Positions 1 to 6,923 of a DNA stretch of 64,000 nt are shown here, piece after piece. This DNA is from Candidatus Phyllobacterium onerii (GTDB taxonomy: Bacteria > Pseudomonadota > Alphaproteobacteria > Rhizobiales > Rhizobiaceae): the NCBI RefSeq assembly GCF_028331445.1, contig NZ_JAQMHX010000001.1, forward strand, positions 1-64,000, in the 5' to 3' direction. The position numbers and the translations under genes were made by a program. Each line of letters begins with the position of its first letter. Within the stretch, counting starts at the first letter, position 1. A model generated the notes under the pieces. That model made no database searches. It was not told the DNA's origin and saw only the letters and a list, made by a program, of their open reading frames with translations.

Positions 1-33
1 TGTTGCCCAAACCTCGGACGGTCGCTTGCCGCA

Positions 34-66
34 GCGGCTGCGGGCTGTGAATGAGCCCGCAGCCGC
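34..66. terminator. Perfect GC-rich hairpin, possible terminator
   Basis: The arms GCGGCTGCGGGC (34-45) and GCCCGCAGCCGC (55-66) pair perfectly over 12 bp around a 9-nt loop. No T-run follows on either strand, so it may be a transcription end signal for a gene outside the window or simply an intergenic repeat. Confidence 0.35.
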
Positions 67-230
67 ATCAACAAAATACCTCATCCCAAACAAACAATCC
101 TCGGGCTTGACAAGAGGACTCATAGCAAGGGAGTGCAGTGGTTCGGTGCAACCGAGGCATTCCAGTTAAATCGTTGGTCAGTGATGGACATTGCGAATCA
201 ACGGGATCAACGGTGAGGCCTCTTGAGTGG

Positions 231-253
231 GTCCTCGGGTTAAACCCGAGGAT
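231..253. repeat. REP-like palindrome (CCTCGGGTT-A-AACCCGAGG)
   Basis: Arms at 232-241 and 243-252 are perfect inverted copies around one central base, followed by GATGAC. A related but decayed copy containing CCTCGGGCTTGAC lies at 98-119. Short palindromes of this composition are common in Rhizobiales intergenic DNA (established knowledge); genome copy number cannot be seen here. Confidence 0.5.
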
Positions 254-379
254 GACGGAAAGGTGGTAGCACTTCGCACCAAGCAGAGTGTTGTGTAATT
301 CAAACGAAACTCGCATTGTCGGAACCTTTCTTTCGCCGCCAACAATTCTTGTCCTAGTCCCAAGACGGAACCCACCCCC

Positions 380-598
380 ATGACACACTACCACAAAGGC
401 GCGCGTGTTGAATGGAACTGGGCCAAGGGCGTTGGCGCTGGCAAGGTCGTCGAGACGTTCACCAAATCGGTGACGCGGAGGATCAAGGGCGTCGAGGTGA
501 CGCGCAAGGCTTCGAACGAAGAACCCGCCTATATGATCGAGCAGGATGATGGCGGGAGGGTCCTGAAGAGCGCCTCGGAACTCAGGGCCGCGAAATAG
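380..598 (+). CDS. Hva1 (Tudor-like, DUF2945) family small protein
   Basis: This 72-residue basic protein matches the DUF2945 / hypervirulence-associated TUDOR pattern: an N-terminal KGARVEW segment, a central GxGKVVE, a KGVEVTRKAS segment and a C-terminal YMIEQDDGGRVLKSASEL. The family forms one small beta-barrel domain and its molecular function is not established. The length is normal for the family. It stands alone between repeat-rich spacers, with no clear Shine-Dalgarno sequence upstream of the ATG, so expression and start are less certain than the family assignment. The downstream spacer (604-628) carries a TGGTTCGACAAGCTCACC-type sequence typical of Rhizobiales intergenic DNA. Confidence 0.8.
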   Translation: MTHYHKGARVEWNWAKGVGAGKVVETFTKSVTRRIKGVEVTRKASNEEPAYMIEQDDGGRVLKSASELRAAK

Positions 599-733
599 CT
601 GTGCGTGGTTCGACAAGCTCACCATGAGGGATGTGGTTTGCCAGTGGGCACCGCCACACGGGGCGCACGCGCAACTTTACTGGCGAGGGAGCTCAGCTCA
701 CCAATCGCCGATCAAATCCCCTGAAAGCTCGGA

Positions 734-925
734 TTATTCGGCTTCCTGTTGGGGCTTTTCCTGTTTGACTGATTGGTTCTCAGCCGGAATGGGTGTCTGG
801 TCTTGCGAAATACTTGCCGTCGTCGTTTCTTTATCGACCGAGGCACTATTATGTCCCGCACAATCGGCCGAGGCGGCCGACACGGTAAGACCGAAAGCAG
901 CGGCAAGTACGAGGATTGTCTTCAT
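734..925 (-). CDS. Small exported protein of unknown function
   Basis: The product is 63 residues. A lysine-led hydrophobic N-terminus (MKTILVLAAAFGLTVSAASA) ends in an Ala-x-Ala type cleavage site, so a Sec signal peptide of about 20 residues is likely. The mature peptide, about 43 residues, is hydrophilic, rich in Ser, Thr, Gln and Glu, and contains a single cysteine just after the cleavage site. An AGGAG sequence sits 7 nt before the ATG, which supports this start. I recognise it only as a type of small secreted protein common in rhizobia; no function can be assigned. Confidence 0.65.
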   Translation of the reverse strand: MKTILVLAAAFGLTVSAASADCAGHNSASVDKETTTASISQDQTPIPAENQSVKQEKPQQEAE

Positions 926-1025
926 CGTCTAACTCCTGAGCTTTTCTGTGATGCGCTGGCAGCGTAACCGCTAATTCTATTTCGGCAAAATCACAGTTTT
1001 GTTGGGTCCGGCCGGACGCGGTTGA

Positions 1026-1673
1026 TCAATCGGGACAGTCGGCTCCGGTCTTGACCCAGGCGGCGATCAGCGCGGCGAATGTCTCCTGCGATCCGGGAGG
1101 GGCGGTCCGTCCATCGCCCGGGTGCCACGCCCAGCCAACCAGATGATCCTCGCCCATATGTTTTATGAGATCCTCGTGGGAGCGATTACCGTTCCGGTCC
1201 GGATCCTTCACCTGCTGGCATATTTCGCTGACCGTCAGCCCTTGCCAGGCCATGCTCGCCGGAGCCAATTGCCAGTGGGCGTTGCCTGGGATGGATTTCA
1301 TGCGGCTTCCGACGATCGGACGGTTTTCCGCGCCGTGGCAGGCGTTGCATGAAACGCCTAGCGGGCCCATCGAGCTGTTGCTGGCGATCATCAACGGTAC
1401 GTGCGGATGCTTGTCTTCGCCCTGCGTCGGGCTGCGGGTCGCCGGGTGACAGTTGATGCAGCGCGGATGCGTCAGGACGCGGCTTGCCTCTTCGAAGATG
1501 GCCTTCGAGCGTGCGCTGGTGTCCGTTATCGCATCGAAATCGGAGACCGCCTTGAGCGCCCCGGCACTCGGTGTTTCGGCGTTGCCTTGCAAGGGTCCAA
1601 GAACGACAAATGTTCCGGCTGTCGCGAGAATGGATGCGATCGCGATGGCGGCAAAACGCATGGCCATGATCAC
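1026..1673 (-). CDS. Diheme cytochrome c of a molybdenum hydroxylase operon
   Basis: This 215-residue exported protein has an N-terminal signal or anchor (about residues 6-32) and two heme c attachment motifs, CINCH at 72-76 and CNACH at 109-113. Its start overlaps the stop of the upstream molybdopterin subunit gene by four bases (ATGA), so the two are translationally coupled. The likely role is to take electrons from the hydroxylase in the periplasm and pass them to the respiratory chain. That role is inferred from the operon and from cytochrome-linked aldehyde/isoquinoline oxidoreductases. Only two hemes are seen, whereas many partner cytochromes of this enzyme class carry three, so this is a short variant. 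Confidence 0.8.
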   Translation of the reverse strand: MIMAMRFAAIAIASILATAGTFVVLGPLQGNAETPSAGALKAVSDFDAITDTSARSKAIFEEASRVLTHPRCINCHPATRSPTQGEDKHPHVPLMIASNSSMGPLGVSCNACHGAENRPIVGSRMKSIPGNAHWQLAPASMAWQGLTVSEICQQVKDPDRNGNRSHEDLIKHMGEDHLVGWAWHPGDGRTAPPGSQETFAALIAAWVKTGADCPD

Positions 1674-3826
1674 ACCCTCTGGAATTCGTGCTGGTCGATC
1701 GGCAGCGACCGCAGCCGCTTGCCCGTCGCCGCAAAGATCGCGTTGAACAGCGACGGGGCGACGCCGGGCGTGCCGACCTCGCCTATGCCGCCTGGCGCTT
1801 CCGAACTCGGAACGATGTAGACCTCGATCTTCGGTGTCTCATGGATGCGCAACACGGGGGAGTCGTCGAAGTTGCTCTCGACAACGGCTCCGTTCTGGAC
1901 GGTGATGCGTCCGTAGAGTGCAGCACTGAGCCCATAGACGATGCCGCTCAATATCTGGGCGTCCACCGTGTCAGGATTGACAACCTGGCCACAGTCGACT
2001 GCGCAGACGATGCGCTCGACCTTGGGTTTTCCGTCGTCGCTGACGCTGACTTCAGAGATCATTGCGGCAAAGCTGCCGAAATCCTCCGAAAGGGCGATGC
2101 CCCGTCCTTTGCCCTGGGGCAGGGCATTTGACCAGCCGGCCTTTTCGGCGGCCAGCTCAAGAGCGGCAAGGAGACGCGGCTTATGCTGGAGCAGACGCTT
2201 GCGGTACTCGAGTGGGTCGATCTTCGCGGCGCTGGCCAGTTCGTCGATGCTGCCTTCGATCGGAAAGATGTTGCGCGTGGCGCCGACGCCGCGCCAGTTG
2301 CCCGTCAACATTCCGTCTGGGGCTTCATGGCGCACGAACTCGGTAAATTTGTTCGGGATCGCGTAGGACGACTCTGCGCCGCCCATGATGTCGAGATCGA
2401 TGCCATCCTTGGTAAAGGCCGGCAGCCAGCGTGCCATGACGGCGGGACCGATCACGCGGTGACGCCATGAGACGGGCATGCCGTCCGGGCCGAGCGTCGC
2501 GGTGACCTTGCTGTAATTCAGATAGCGATAACAGTCGTGGCGGATGTCTTCCTCGCGGCTCCAGGTGATCTTCACCGGGCCATCCACCTGTTTTGCGATC
2601 TTCGCCGCCAGAATGACGCCGTCGACGTCGAGCCTTCGGCCGAAACCGCCACCGAGAAGCTGGTTGTGAACCATCACCTTGTCCAAAGGCAGGCCCGTGA
2701 CGTCCGCTACGGCCTGCCGCGCACGCCCCGCCACCTGCGTGCCGGTCCACACGTCGCAGCCGTCCTTGCGAACGTGAAGGGTGCAGTTCATCGGCTCCAT
2801 TGCCGAGTGTGTGAGGATCGGCATCCGGTAGACGAATTCATGGACCGGCCCGTGTTCGGCCTCGGCCTTGACGACATCGCCTTCATTTATATGAGGCAGT
2901 GCCTTGCCATCGTTCGTCGCACCCTCCACGCGCTTCTCAAGCTCGGCCGAGGTGAGATCGCCGCTCGGACCCGGATCCCACTCGATGGAAAGCGCCGCAA
3001 GCCCCTTGCGGGCGGCACCTGTATTATCGGCCACGACCGCAACCGCGTCCTCGATGCGGACCACCTGCTTGACGCCCTTGATCGCCATTGCCGGCTTGTT
3101 GTCGACGCTGCGCAGCTTGCCGCCGAAGTGCGGACAAATCGCGATTGCGGCGTAGGACACGCCTTCCGGACGGGCGTCGATGCCGAATTTTGCAGTGCCA
3201 TTCACTTTCTGCGGGCTATCAAGGCGCCGGATGGCCTGGCCGATAACCTTGAAGCTCGTTGCAGGTTTCAGTGGCACGTCCTGTGGAACGGTCTCGGCTG
3301 CAGCGGCCCGAATGAGGCTGCCATAGGCCGCGGTGCGTCCGCTTGCGGCGTGAACGACCTCCCCGGCCTCGGCCGTGCACGTATCCGGCGCAACGTCCCA
3401 GCCGCGCGCTGCGGTGTTGATCAGCACCATGCGGGCGCTGGCACCGGCCTTGCGCATCTGCTCGTAAACGCCGCGAATGGAGAGTGAACCGCCGGTGATC
3501 TGGTCGCCCAGCAACGGGTTTGCGTAACGGGCAGGATCGGCGGGTGCATGCTCCAGCGCTACCTGGTCGAGGGGGACTTCCAGTTCTTCGGCGAGCAGCA
3601 TCGCTATCGACGTATAGATGCCTTGCCCCATCTCCGCGGCTGGCATGATGAGAATAATTTTGCCATCGGCAGGAATGCGAATGAAGGGGTTTGGTTCAAA
3701 CCCCGCTGCGGCAGCTGAAGACATCGACGGCCGCAACCCGAAAACGAGGCCAGCTCCTGTTAGCGATGCGCCGATGAGGAAGTGGCGGCGTGAGACGGAA
3801 ACGTTGACTTTGTCGTGAATGGACAT
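1670..3826 (-). CDS. iorB: Molybdopterin-binding subunit, IorB-type xanthine dehydrogenase family
   Basis: The product is 718 residues from the chosen start. The N-terminus has a twin-arginine signal (SRRHFLIGASL) followed by a hydrophobic stretch, so the folded Mo enzyme is probably exported by Tat. The body follows the isoquinoline 1-oxidoreductase beta pattern, with AEMGQG and a GGGFGRR cofactor segment. The C-terminal GIGEVGTPG carries the presumed catalytic Glu at about 683. A reading frame extends 78 codons further upstream, but that part overlaps the FeS-subunit gene and is arginine-rich; the ATG at 3826 lies 4 bp after that gene and begins right before the Tat signal. It oxidises an aldehyde or N-heterocycle; the substrate is unknown. 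Confidence 0.9.
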   Translation of the reverse strand: MSIHDKVNVSVSRRHFLIGASLTGAGLVFGLRPSMSSAAAAGFEPNPFIRIPADGKIILIMPAAEMGQGIYTSIAMLLAEELEVPLDQVALEHAPADPARYANPLLGDQITGGSLSIRGVYEQMRKAGASARMVLINTAARGWDVAPDTCTAEAGEVVHAASGRTAAYGSLIRAAAAETVPQDVPLKPATSFKVIGQAIRRLDSPQKVNGTAKFGIDARPEGVSYAAIAICPHFGGKLRSVDNKPAMAIKGVKQVVRIEDAVAVVADNTGAARKGLAALSIEWDPGPSGDLTSAELEKRVEGATNDGKALPHINEGDVVKAEAEHGPVHEFVYRMPILTHSAMEPMNCTLHVRKDGCDVWTGTQVAGRARQAVADVTGLPLDKVMVHNQLLGGGFGRRLDVDGVILAAKIAKQVDGPVKITWSREEDIRHDCYRYLNYSKVTATLGPDGMPVSWRHRVIGPAVMARWLPAFTKDGIDLDIMGGAESSYAIPNKFTEFVRHEAPDGMLTGNWRGVGATRNIFPIEGSIDELASAAKIDPLEYRKRLLQHKPRLLAALELAAEKAGWSNALPQGKGRGIALSEDFGSFAAMISEVSVSDDGKPKVERIVCAVDCGQVVNPDTVDAQILSGIVYGLSAALYGRITVQNGAVVESNFDDSPVLRIHETPKIEVYIVPSSEAPGGIGEVGTPGVAPSLFNAIFAATGKRLRSLPIDQHEFQRV

Positions 3827-3830
3827 CGCA

Positions 3831-4289
3831 TCACCCCGCCTTCGCCGCCTGCTTGATGGCCGCCCGAATGCGCGGATACGTGCCGCACCGACAGATGTTT
3901 CCCGCCATGACCGCGTCAATATCGTCGTCGCTCGGCGATGGATTGGCAGCAAGGAGGGCAGTCGCGGACATGATCTGTCCGGACTGACAGTAACCGCACT
4001 GGACGACATCGATGTCGAGCCAGGCCTTCTGTATTCGCGCGCCTTCGGCAGTATCGCCAATCGCCTCGATCGTGGTGACGGTCTTGCCTACCGCCTCTGC
4101 GACCGGCATGACGCACGACCGCATCGGCATACCATCCACATGCACCGTGCAGGCACCGCACATGGCAATGCCACAGCCGAATTTCGTGCCGGTAAGACCT
4201 ATGGTGTCGCGAAGAACCCATAGAAGCGGAATGTCGTCATCCACATCGACGGCATAGTCATTGCCATTGACCATAAGATTATGTGACAT
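3831..4289 (-). CDS. iorA: (2Fe-2S)-binding subunit of molybdenum hydroxylase
   Basis: This 152-residue protein has both iron-sulfur domains of the xanthine oxidase family small subunit. The plant-ferredoxin-type cluster is ligated by Cys39, Cys44, Cys47 and Cys59. The alpha-helical domain has CGYC (98-101) and CRC (133-135). It passes electrons from the molybdopterin subunit to the second cluster and then to the cytochrome. It lacks its own signal peptide and would be carried out with the Tat-signal-bearing partner (family knowledge). It is the first gene of the three-gene operon. A small inverted repeat (TAACT-N6-AGTTA, 4319-4334) lies in its upstream region. Confidence 0.92.
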   Translation of the reverse strand: MSHNLMVNGNDYAVDVDDDIPLLWVLRDTIGLTGTKFGCGIAMCGACTVHVDGMPMRSCVMPVAEAVGKTVTTIEAIGDTAEGARIQKAWLDIDVVQCGYCQSGQIMSATALLAANPSPSDDDIDAVMAGNICRCGTYPRIRAAIKQAAKAG

Positions 4290-4456
4290 GTGAAACCCGG
4301 CTGACAGCCGTCCCCGACTAACTTGCAGCAGTTACTAAAAGTAGCCGAGATCATTCATAACGGCAAGCTTTGAGCTCGGATGCCTGAATTTTTACTTTGC
4401 TGTGGTCGGTCTCTCTAAGTAGTTCGATGTATGCTACTGGCCAGACTACATGGCTG

Positions 4457-5359
4457 TCAGTGCAATGGAATCCACAGTGGGCTCTTCCACGACTTCAGCT
4501 CATCGAGAAAGACCAGCAGTTTTGCCGGCAGATACCGGCGGGTCGGATAGACCGCATGCACGAAGATCTCCGGCGATGACCAGTCCGGCAGCAGGCGGAT
4601 GAGTTCGCCGCGCTTTATCTGTTCGTCGCAATAGGTCGACGGCAAAAGGCCGATCCCGTGGCCACGATAGGTGAACGCGGCGACCGACTGGAAATCCCTG
4701 CTCGATAGCGGTCCTGACACATGCTGCTTGAGGGATCTACGGCCGTTGACCAGATGCCATTCCGCCTCGTTGTTACGGCCGTTGAGCAGGATGCACCGAT
4801 GGTCCTTCAAATCGTCCGGTTTTTCCGGGGTGGTCCGGCCTTCGAGATAGTCCGGTGCCGCGACGACATAGCGGACGCTTTTGCCGATCCTTTGCGTGAC
4901 GATGGTTGAATCGCGCAGCTCTCCGAAGCGAATGCCGACGTCGACATTCTCCGCAATCAGATCGACGAAGAGGTTTGTGATGAAGAGGTCGACCTCGATG
5001 CGCGAGTGTCTTTTCAGGAAAGCAGAGAGAAACTCATAAAATGGTTCCTGCCCCATGAGCACGGGCACCGAGATTTTCAGCAGGCCCTCCGGCTGTTTTT
5101 GCGTTTGGGTCAGAACCTGCTCGGCATCGAACAGGTCGCTGAGAGGCTCGCTGCACTGACTGTAGTAGGCACGACCCTGTAGCGTCAGCGTCAGTTTGCG
5201 GGTTGTGCGCTGGATCAAGGTGACCCCGAGCTGGTCTTCGAGAGCAGAGACCTTGCGGCTGACGGTCGATACCGGCATCCCGAGCGAGCGGGCGGCGCGG
5301 CTGAAGCTTTCGAACTGCGCAACCTTCACGAAAACCGCGATATCGTTCAAATCCGTCAT
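4457..5359 (-). CDS. LysR family transcriptional regulator
   Basis: The 300-residue product begins MTDLNDIAVFVKVAQ and has the N-terminal winged helix-turn-helix (about residues 2-60, with SFSRAARSLGMPVSTVSRKV) and a C-terminal periplasmic-binding-protein-like effector domain. An 18-codon upstream extension exists but would cover part of the shared control region, so the ATG at 5359 is chosen. The gene is divergent from the SDR gene; LysR proteins usually regulate the divergent neighbour, so the SDR/RidA pair is the likely target. An inverted repeat suitable as an operator lies at 5377-5407. It could alternatively act on the molybdenum hydroxylase genes downstream. Confidence 0.9.
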   Translation of the reverse strand: MTDLNDIAVFVKVAQFESFSRAARSLGMPVSTVSRKVSALEDQLGVTLIQRTTRKLTLTLQGRAYYSQCSEPLSDLFDAEQVLTQTQKQPEGLLKISVPVLMGQEPFYEFLSAFLKRHSRIEVDLFITNLFVDLIAENVDVGIRFGELRDSTIVTQRIGKSVRYVVAAPDYLEGRTTPEKPDDLKDHRCILLNGRNNEAEWHLVNGRRSLKQHVSGPLSSRDFQSVAAFTYRGHGIGLLPSTYCDEQIKRGELIRLLPDWSSPEIFVHAVYPTRRYLPAKLLVFLDELKSWKSPLWIPLH

Positions 5360-5376
5360 GACAGGATTTTTGCATA

Positions 5377-5407
5377 GATGGAAAATAGATTCCAGATATT
5401 TCCATCT
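5377..5407. promoter_or_regulatory. Candidate LysR operator in the divergent promoter region
   Basis: AGATGGAAA (5377-5385) and TTTCCATCT (5399-5407) are perfect 9-bp inverted copies separated by 13 nt. They lie 18 bp upstream of the LysR start and about 77 bp upstream of the SDR start. The total span of 31 bp fits one face of the helix for a LysR dimer pair. Binding is inferred. Confidence 0.55.
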
Positions 5408-5483
5408 AATCACGCAATGGGGTCTCGGCCATATTCATCGTCAACAAGCGCAATTGCTGCGCTAGCAACCGATGGAGACTAAA

Positions 5484-6209
5484 ATGCCAACACCTAAAAC
5501 TGTTATCGTCACAGGCGCCTCCCAGGGTATCGGCGCAGGCATCGTCAACGCCTTTGCCGAGCGTGGCTACAATGTCGTCGCGACGTCTCGCCAGGTAACC
5601 TCGTCAGATGCTTTCCGGGCTTCAGATCAGATCGCTGTCGTCGATGGCGACATCGGTGACCCCGAAACAGCAAGGCGCGTCGCAGAGACCGCAATCAGCC
5701 GGTTCGGCTCGATCGATGCCTTGGTCAACAATGCCGGCATCTTCTACACCAAGCCGTTCATCGACTATACGATGGACGATTTCAGGAAGCTGTCCTCGAC
5801 CAATCTCGAAGGCTTCATCCACCTGACCCAACGGGCCGTAAGGCAAATGCTGGCGCAGAAGTCCGGCGGCAGCATCGTCAGCATCACGACGCCGTTGATC
5901 GATCATCCGATTGCCGGCCTTTCCGCCTCGGTCCCCATGATGACCAAGGGCGGGATCGACGCGATCTCCAAGAACATCGCAATGGAATATGCAAGCGATG
6001 GTATCCGGGTTAACACTGTCGCTCCCGGCGTGGTCGACACGCCCTTGCACAAGGACAATCCGAAGGACTTCCTTCGGACCCTGTCGCCGATGGCGAGCAT
6101 TTCCACCGTCAAGGAAATCGTCGATGCGGTCGTCTTCCTGACGGAAGCTCCGCACATAACCGGGGAGGTGCTGCACGTCGATGGCGGCGCACATCTGGGC
6201 AAATGGTAA
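5484..6209 (+). CDS. SDR family oxidoreductase lacking the catalytic tyrosine
   Basis: This is a 241-residue Rossmann protein. It has the NAD(P)-binding TGASQGIG (10-17), the structural NNAG (82-85) and a C-terminal VDGG. The active-site lysine is at 155 (PMMTK), but the position four residues before it is Pro151 instead of the usual Tyr, so classical Y-x3-K catalysis is absent. A GGAG six bases before the ATG at 5484 supports this start over the one four codons upstream. Its stop overlaps the start of the following RidA gene (ATGGTAA). It may be a divergent reductase or a binding protein; the substrate is unknown. Confidence 0.87.
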   Translation: MPTPKTVIVTGASQGIGAGIVNAFAERGYNVVATSRQVTSSDAFRASDQIAVVDGDIGDPETARRVAETAISRFGSIDALVNNAGIFYTKPFIDYTMDDFRKLSSTNLEGFIHLTQRAVRQMLAQKSGGSIVSITTPLIDHPIAGLSASVPMMTKGGIDAISKNIAMEYASDGIRVNTVAPGVVDTPLHKDNPKDFLRTLSPMASISTVKEIVDAVVFLTEAPHITGEVLHVDGGAHLGKW

Positions 6210-6691
6210 ACCACGCGAAAGCATCGGCAGCCGGGGCAGAACAGCGGCTGCAGGAATTGGGCATCACGCTTCCACCACCGCCGACGCCGTTCGGCGCCTA
6301 TCTGGAGGCCGTGACGATCGGCAACCTCGTCTTCTTCAGCGGAATGCTGCCCGTCATCGACCGCAAGCCCCAGTTCATCGGACGGGTTGGCGGTGAACTC
6401 ACCGCCGAGGACGGCCGCAAGGCCGCGGAAGCGGCGACGCTGAGCGCACTGTCGGCCATGCGAGAGCATCTTGGCTCACTCGACAAGGTAAAGACCGTCG
6501 CGAAGCTTGGCGTCTATATCGCCACCGAAGGCGATTTCAGAGACCATCCGAAAGTCGCGGACGGAGCGTCCGAGCTTCTGCTGAAGGTCTTCGGAGAGGA
6601 TAAACTCTCCGGCCGCGTCGTGCTCGGCGTTGCCAGCCTGCCCCTCGGTCTGCCGATCGAGATTGAACTCGTCGTCGAAGTCGAGGCTTGA
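6203..6691 (+). CDS. RidA (YjgF/YER057c/UK114) family protein
   Basis: The 162-residue product has the compact RidA fold: a VTIGNLVFFSGMLP strand near the N-terminus, a helical middle with VKTVAKLGVYIAT, and a C-terminal GRVVLGVASLPLGLPIEIE segment that carries the conserved arginine and glutamate of the trimer-interface pocket. Archetypal RidA hydrolyses reactive enamine/imine intermediates, but this longer subgroup (with the LPPPPTPFGAY N-terminus) has no assigned substrate. It overlaps the SDR stop by seven bases, so the two proteins are probably made together and may act on the same carbonyl or imine intermediate (inference). Confidence 0.88.
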   Translation: MVNHAKASAAGAEQRLQELGITLPPPPTPFGAYLEAVTIGNLVFFSGMLPVIDRKPQFIGRVGGELTAEDGRKAAEAATLSALSAMREHLGSLDKVKTVAKLGVYIATEGDFRDHPKVADGASELLLKVFGEDKLSGRVVLGVASLPLGLPIEIELVVEVEA

Positions 6692-6698
6692 ATGGGGT

Positions 6699-6722
6699 GC
6701 CCACCACGAGGGAGTGGTGGGC
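6699..6722 (+). terminator. Hairpin downstream of the RidA gene
   Basis: GCCCACCAC (6699-6707) pairs perfectly with GTGGTGGGC (6714-6722) over a 6-nt loop, eight bases after the RidA stop codon. No T-run follows, so it is either a weak or factor-assisted terminator or a 3-prime stabilising hairpin. The remaining spacer to 6923 shows no gene. Confidence 0.4.
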
Positions 6723-6923
6723 TGCTCCCGCTGCTCTCCTTGCCGAAATTCATTCAAACATTCGTCGCGGCATAAACGGGTTGGTAACCAACATTCTTCA
6801 TTGTCCATAAAGTCAGCATGATGGCGTGAGCCAGGTTTTACGTCTCGTGGCCTCAGTTTTGCCACGGGAATAGGGTTTTGCGCAGGCTGACGCGTTGGTG
6901 TCCAAGCGTGGGTTGCGTGTATC

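Larger units (their letters stand above)
1..379. other. Non-coding region with palindromic repeats
   Basis: No convincing gene lies here. A long minus-strand reading frame crosses it but has no family resemblance and runs straight through the repeats and the downstream Hva1 gene. The stretch holds a perfect hairpin at 34-66, a degenerate copy of a CCTCGGG-type element near 98-119 and a near-perfect palindrome at 231-253, which is the normal content of Rhizobiales intergenic spacers. Confidence 0.55.

Noticed and set aside
68-625. A 185-codon minus-strand reading frame across the first spacer and the Hva1 gene
   Set aside because: It runs over palindromic repeats and the real Hva1 gene, has odd amino acid composition and no family resemblance.
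3827-4060. Longer start for the molybdopterin subunit (extra 78 residues)
   Set aside because: The extension overlaps the FeS-subunit gene and is arginine-rich shadow sequence; the Tat signal begins right after the internal ATG.
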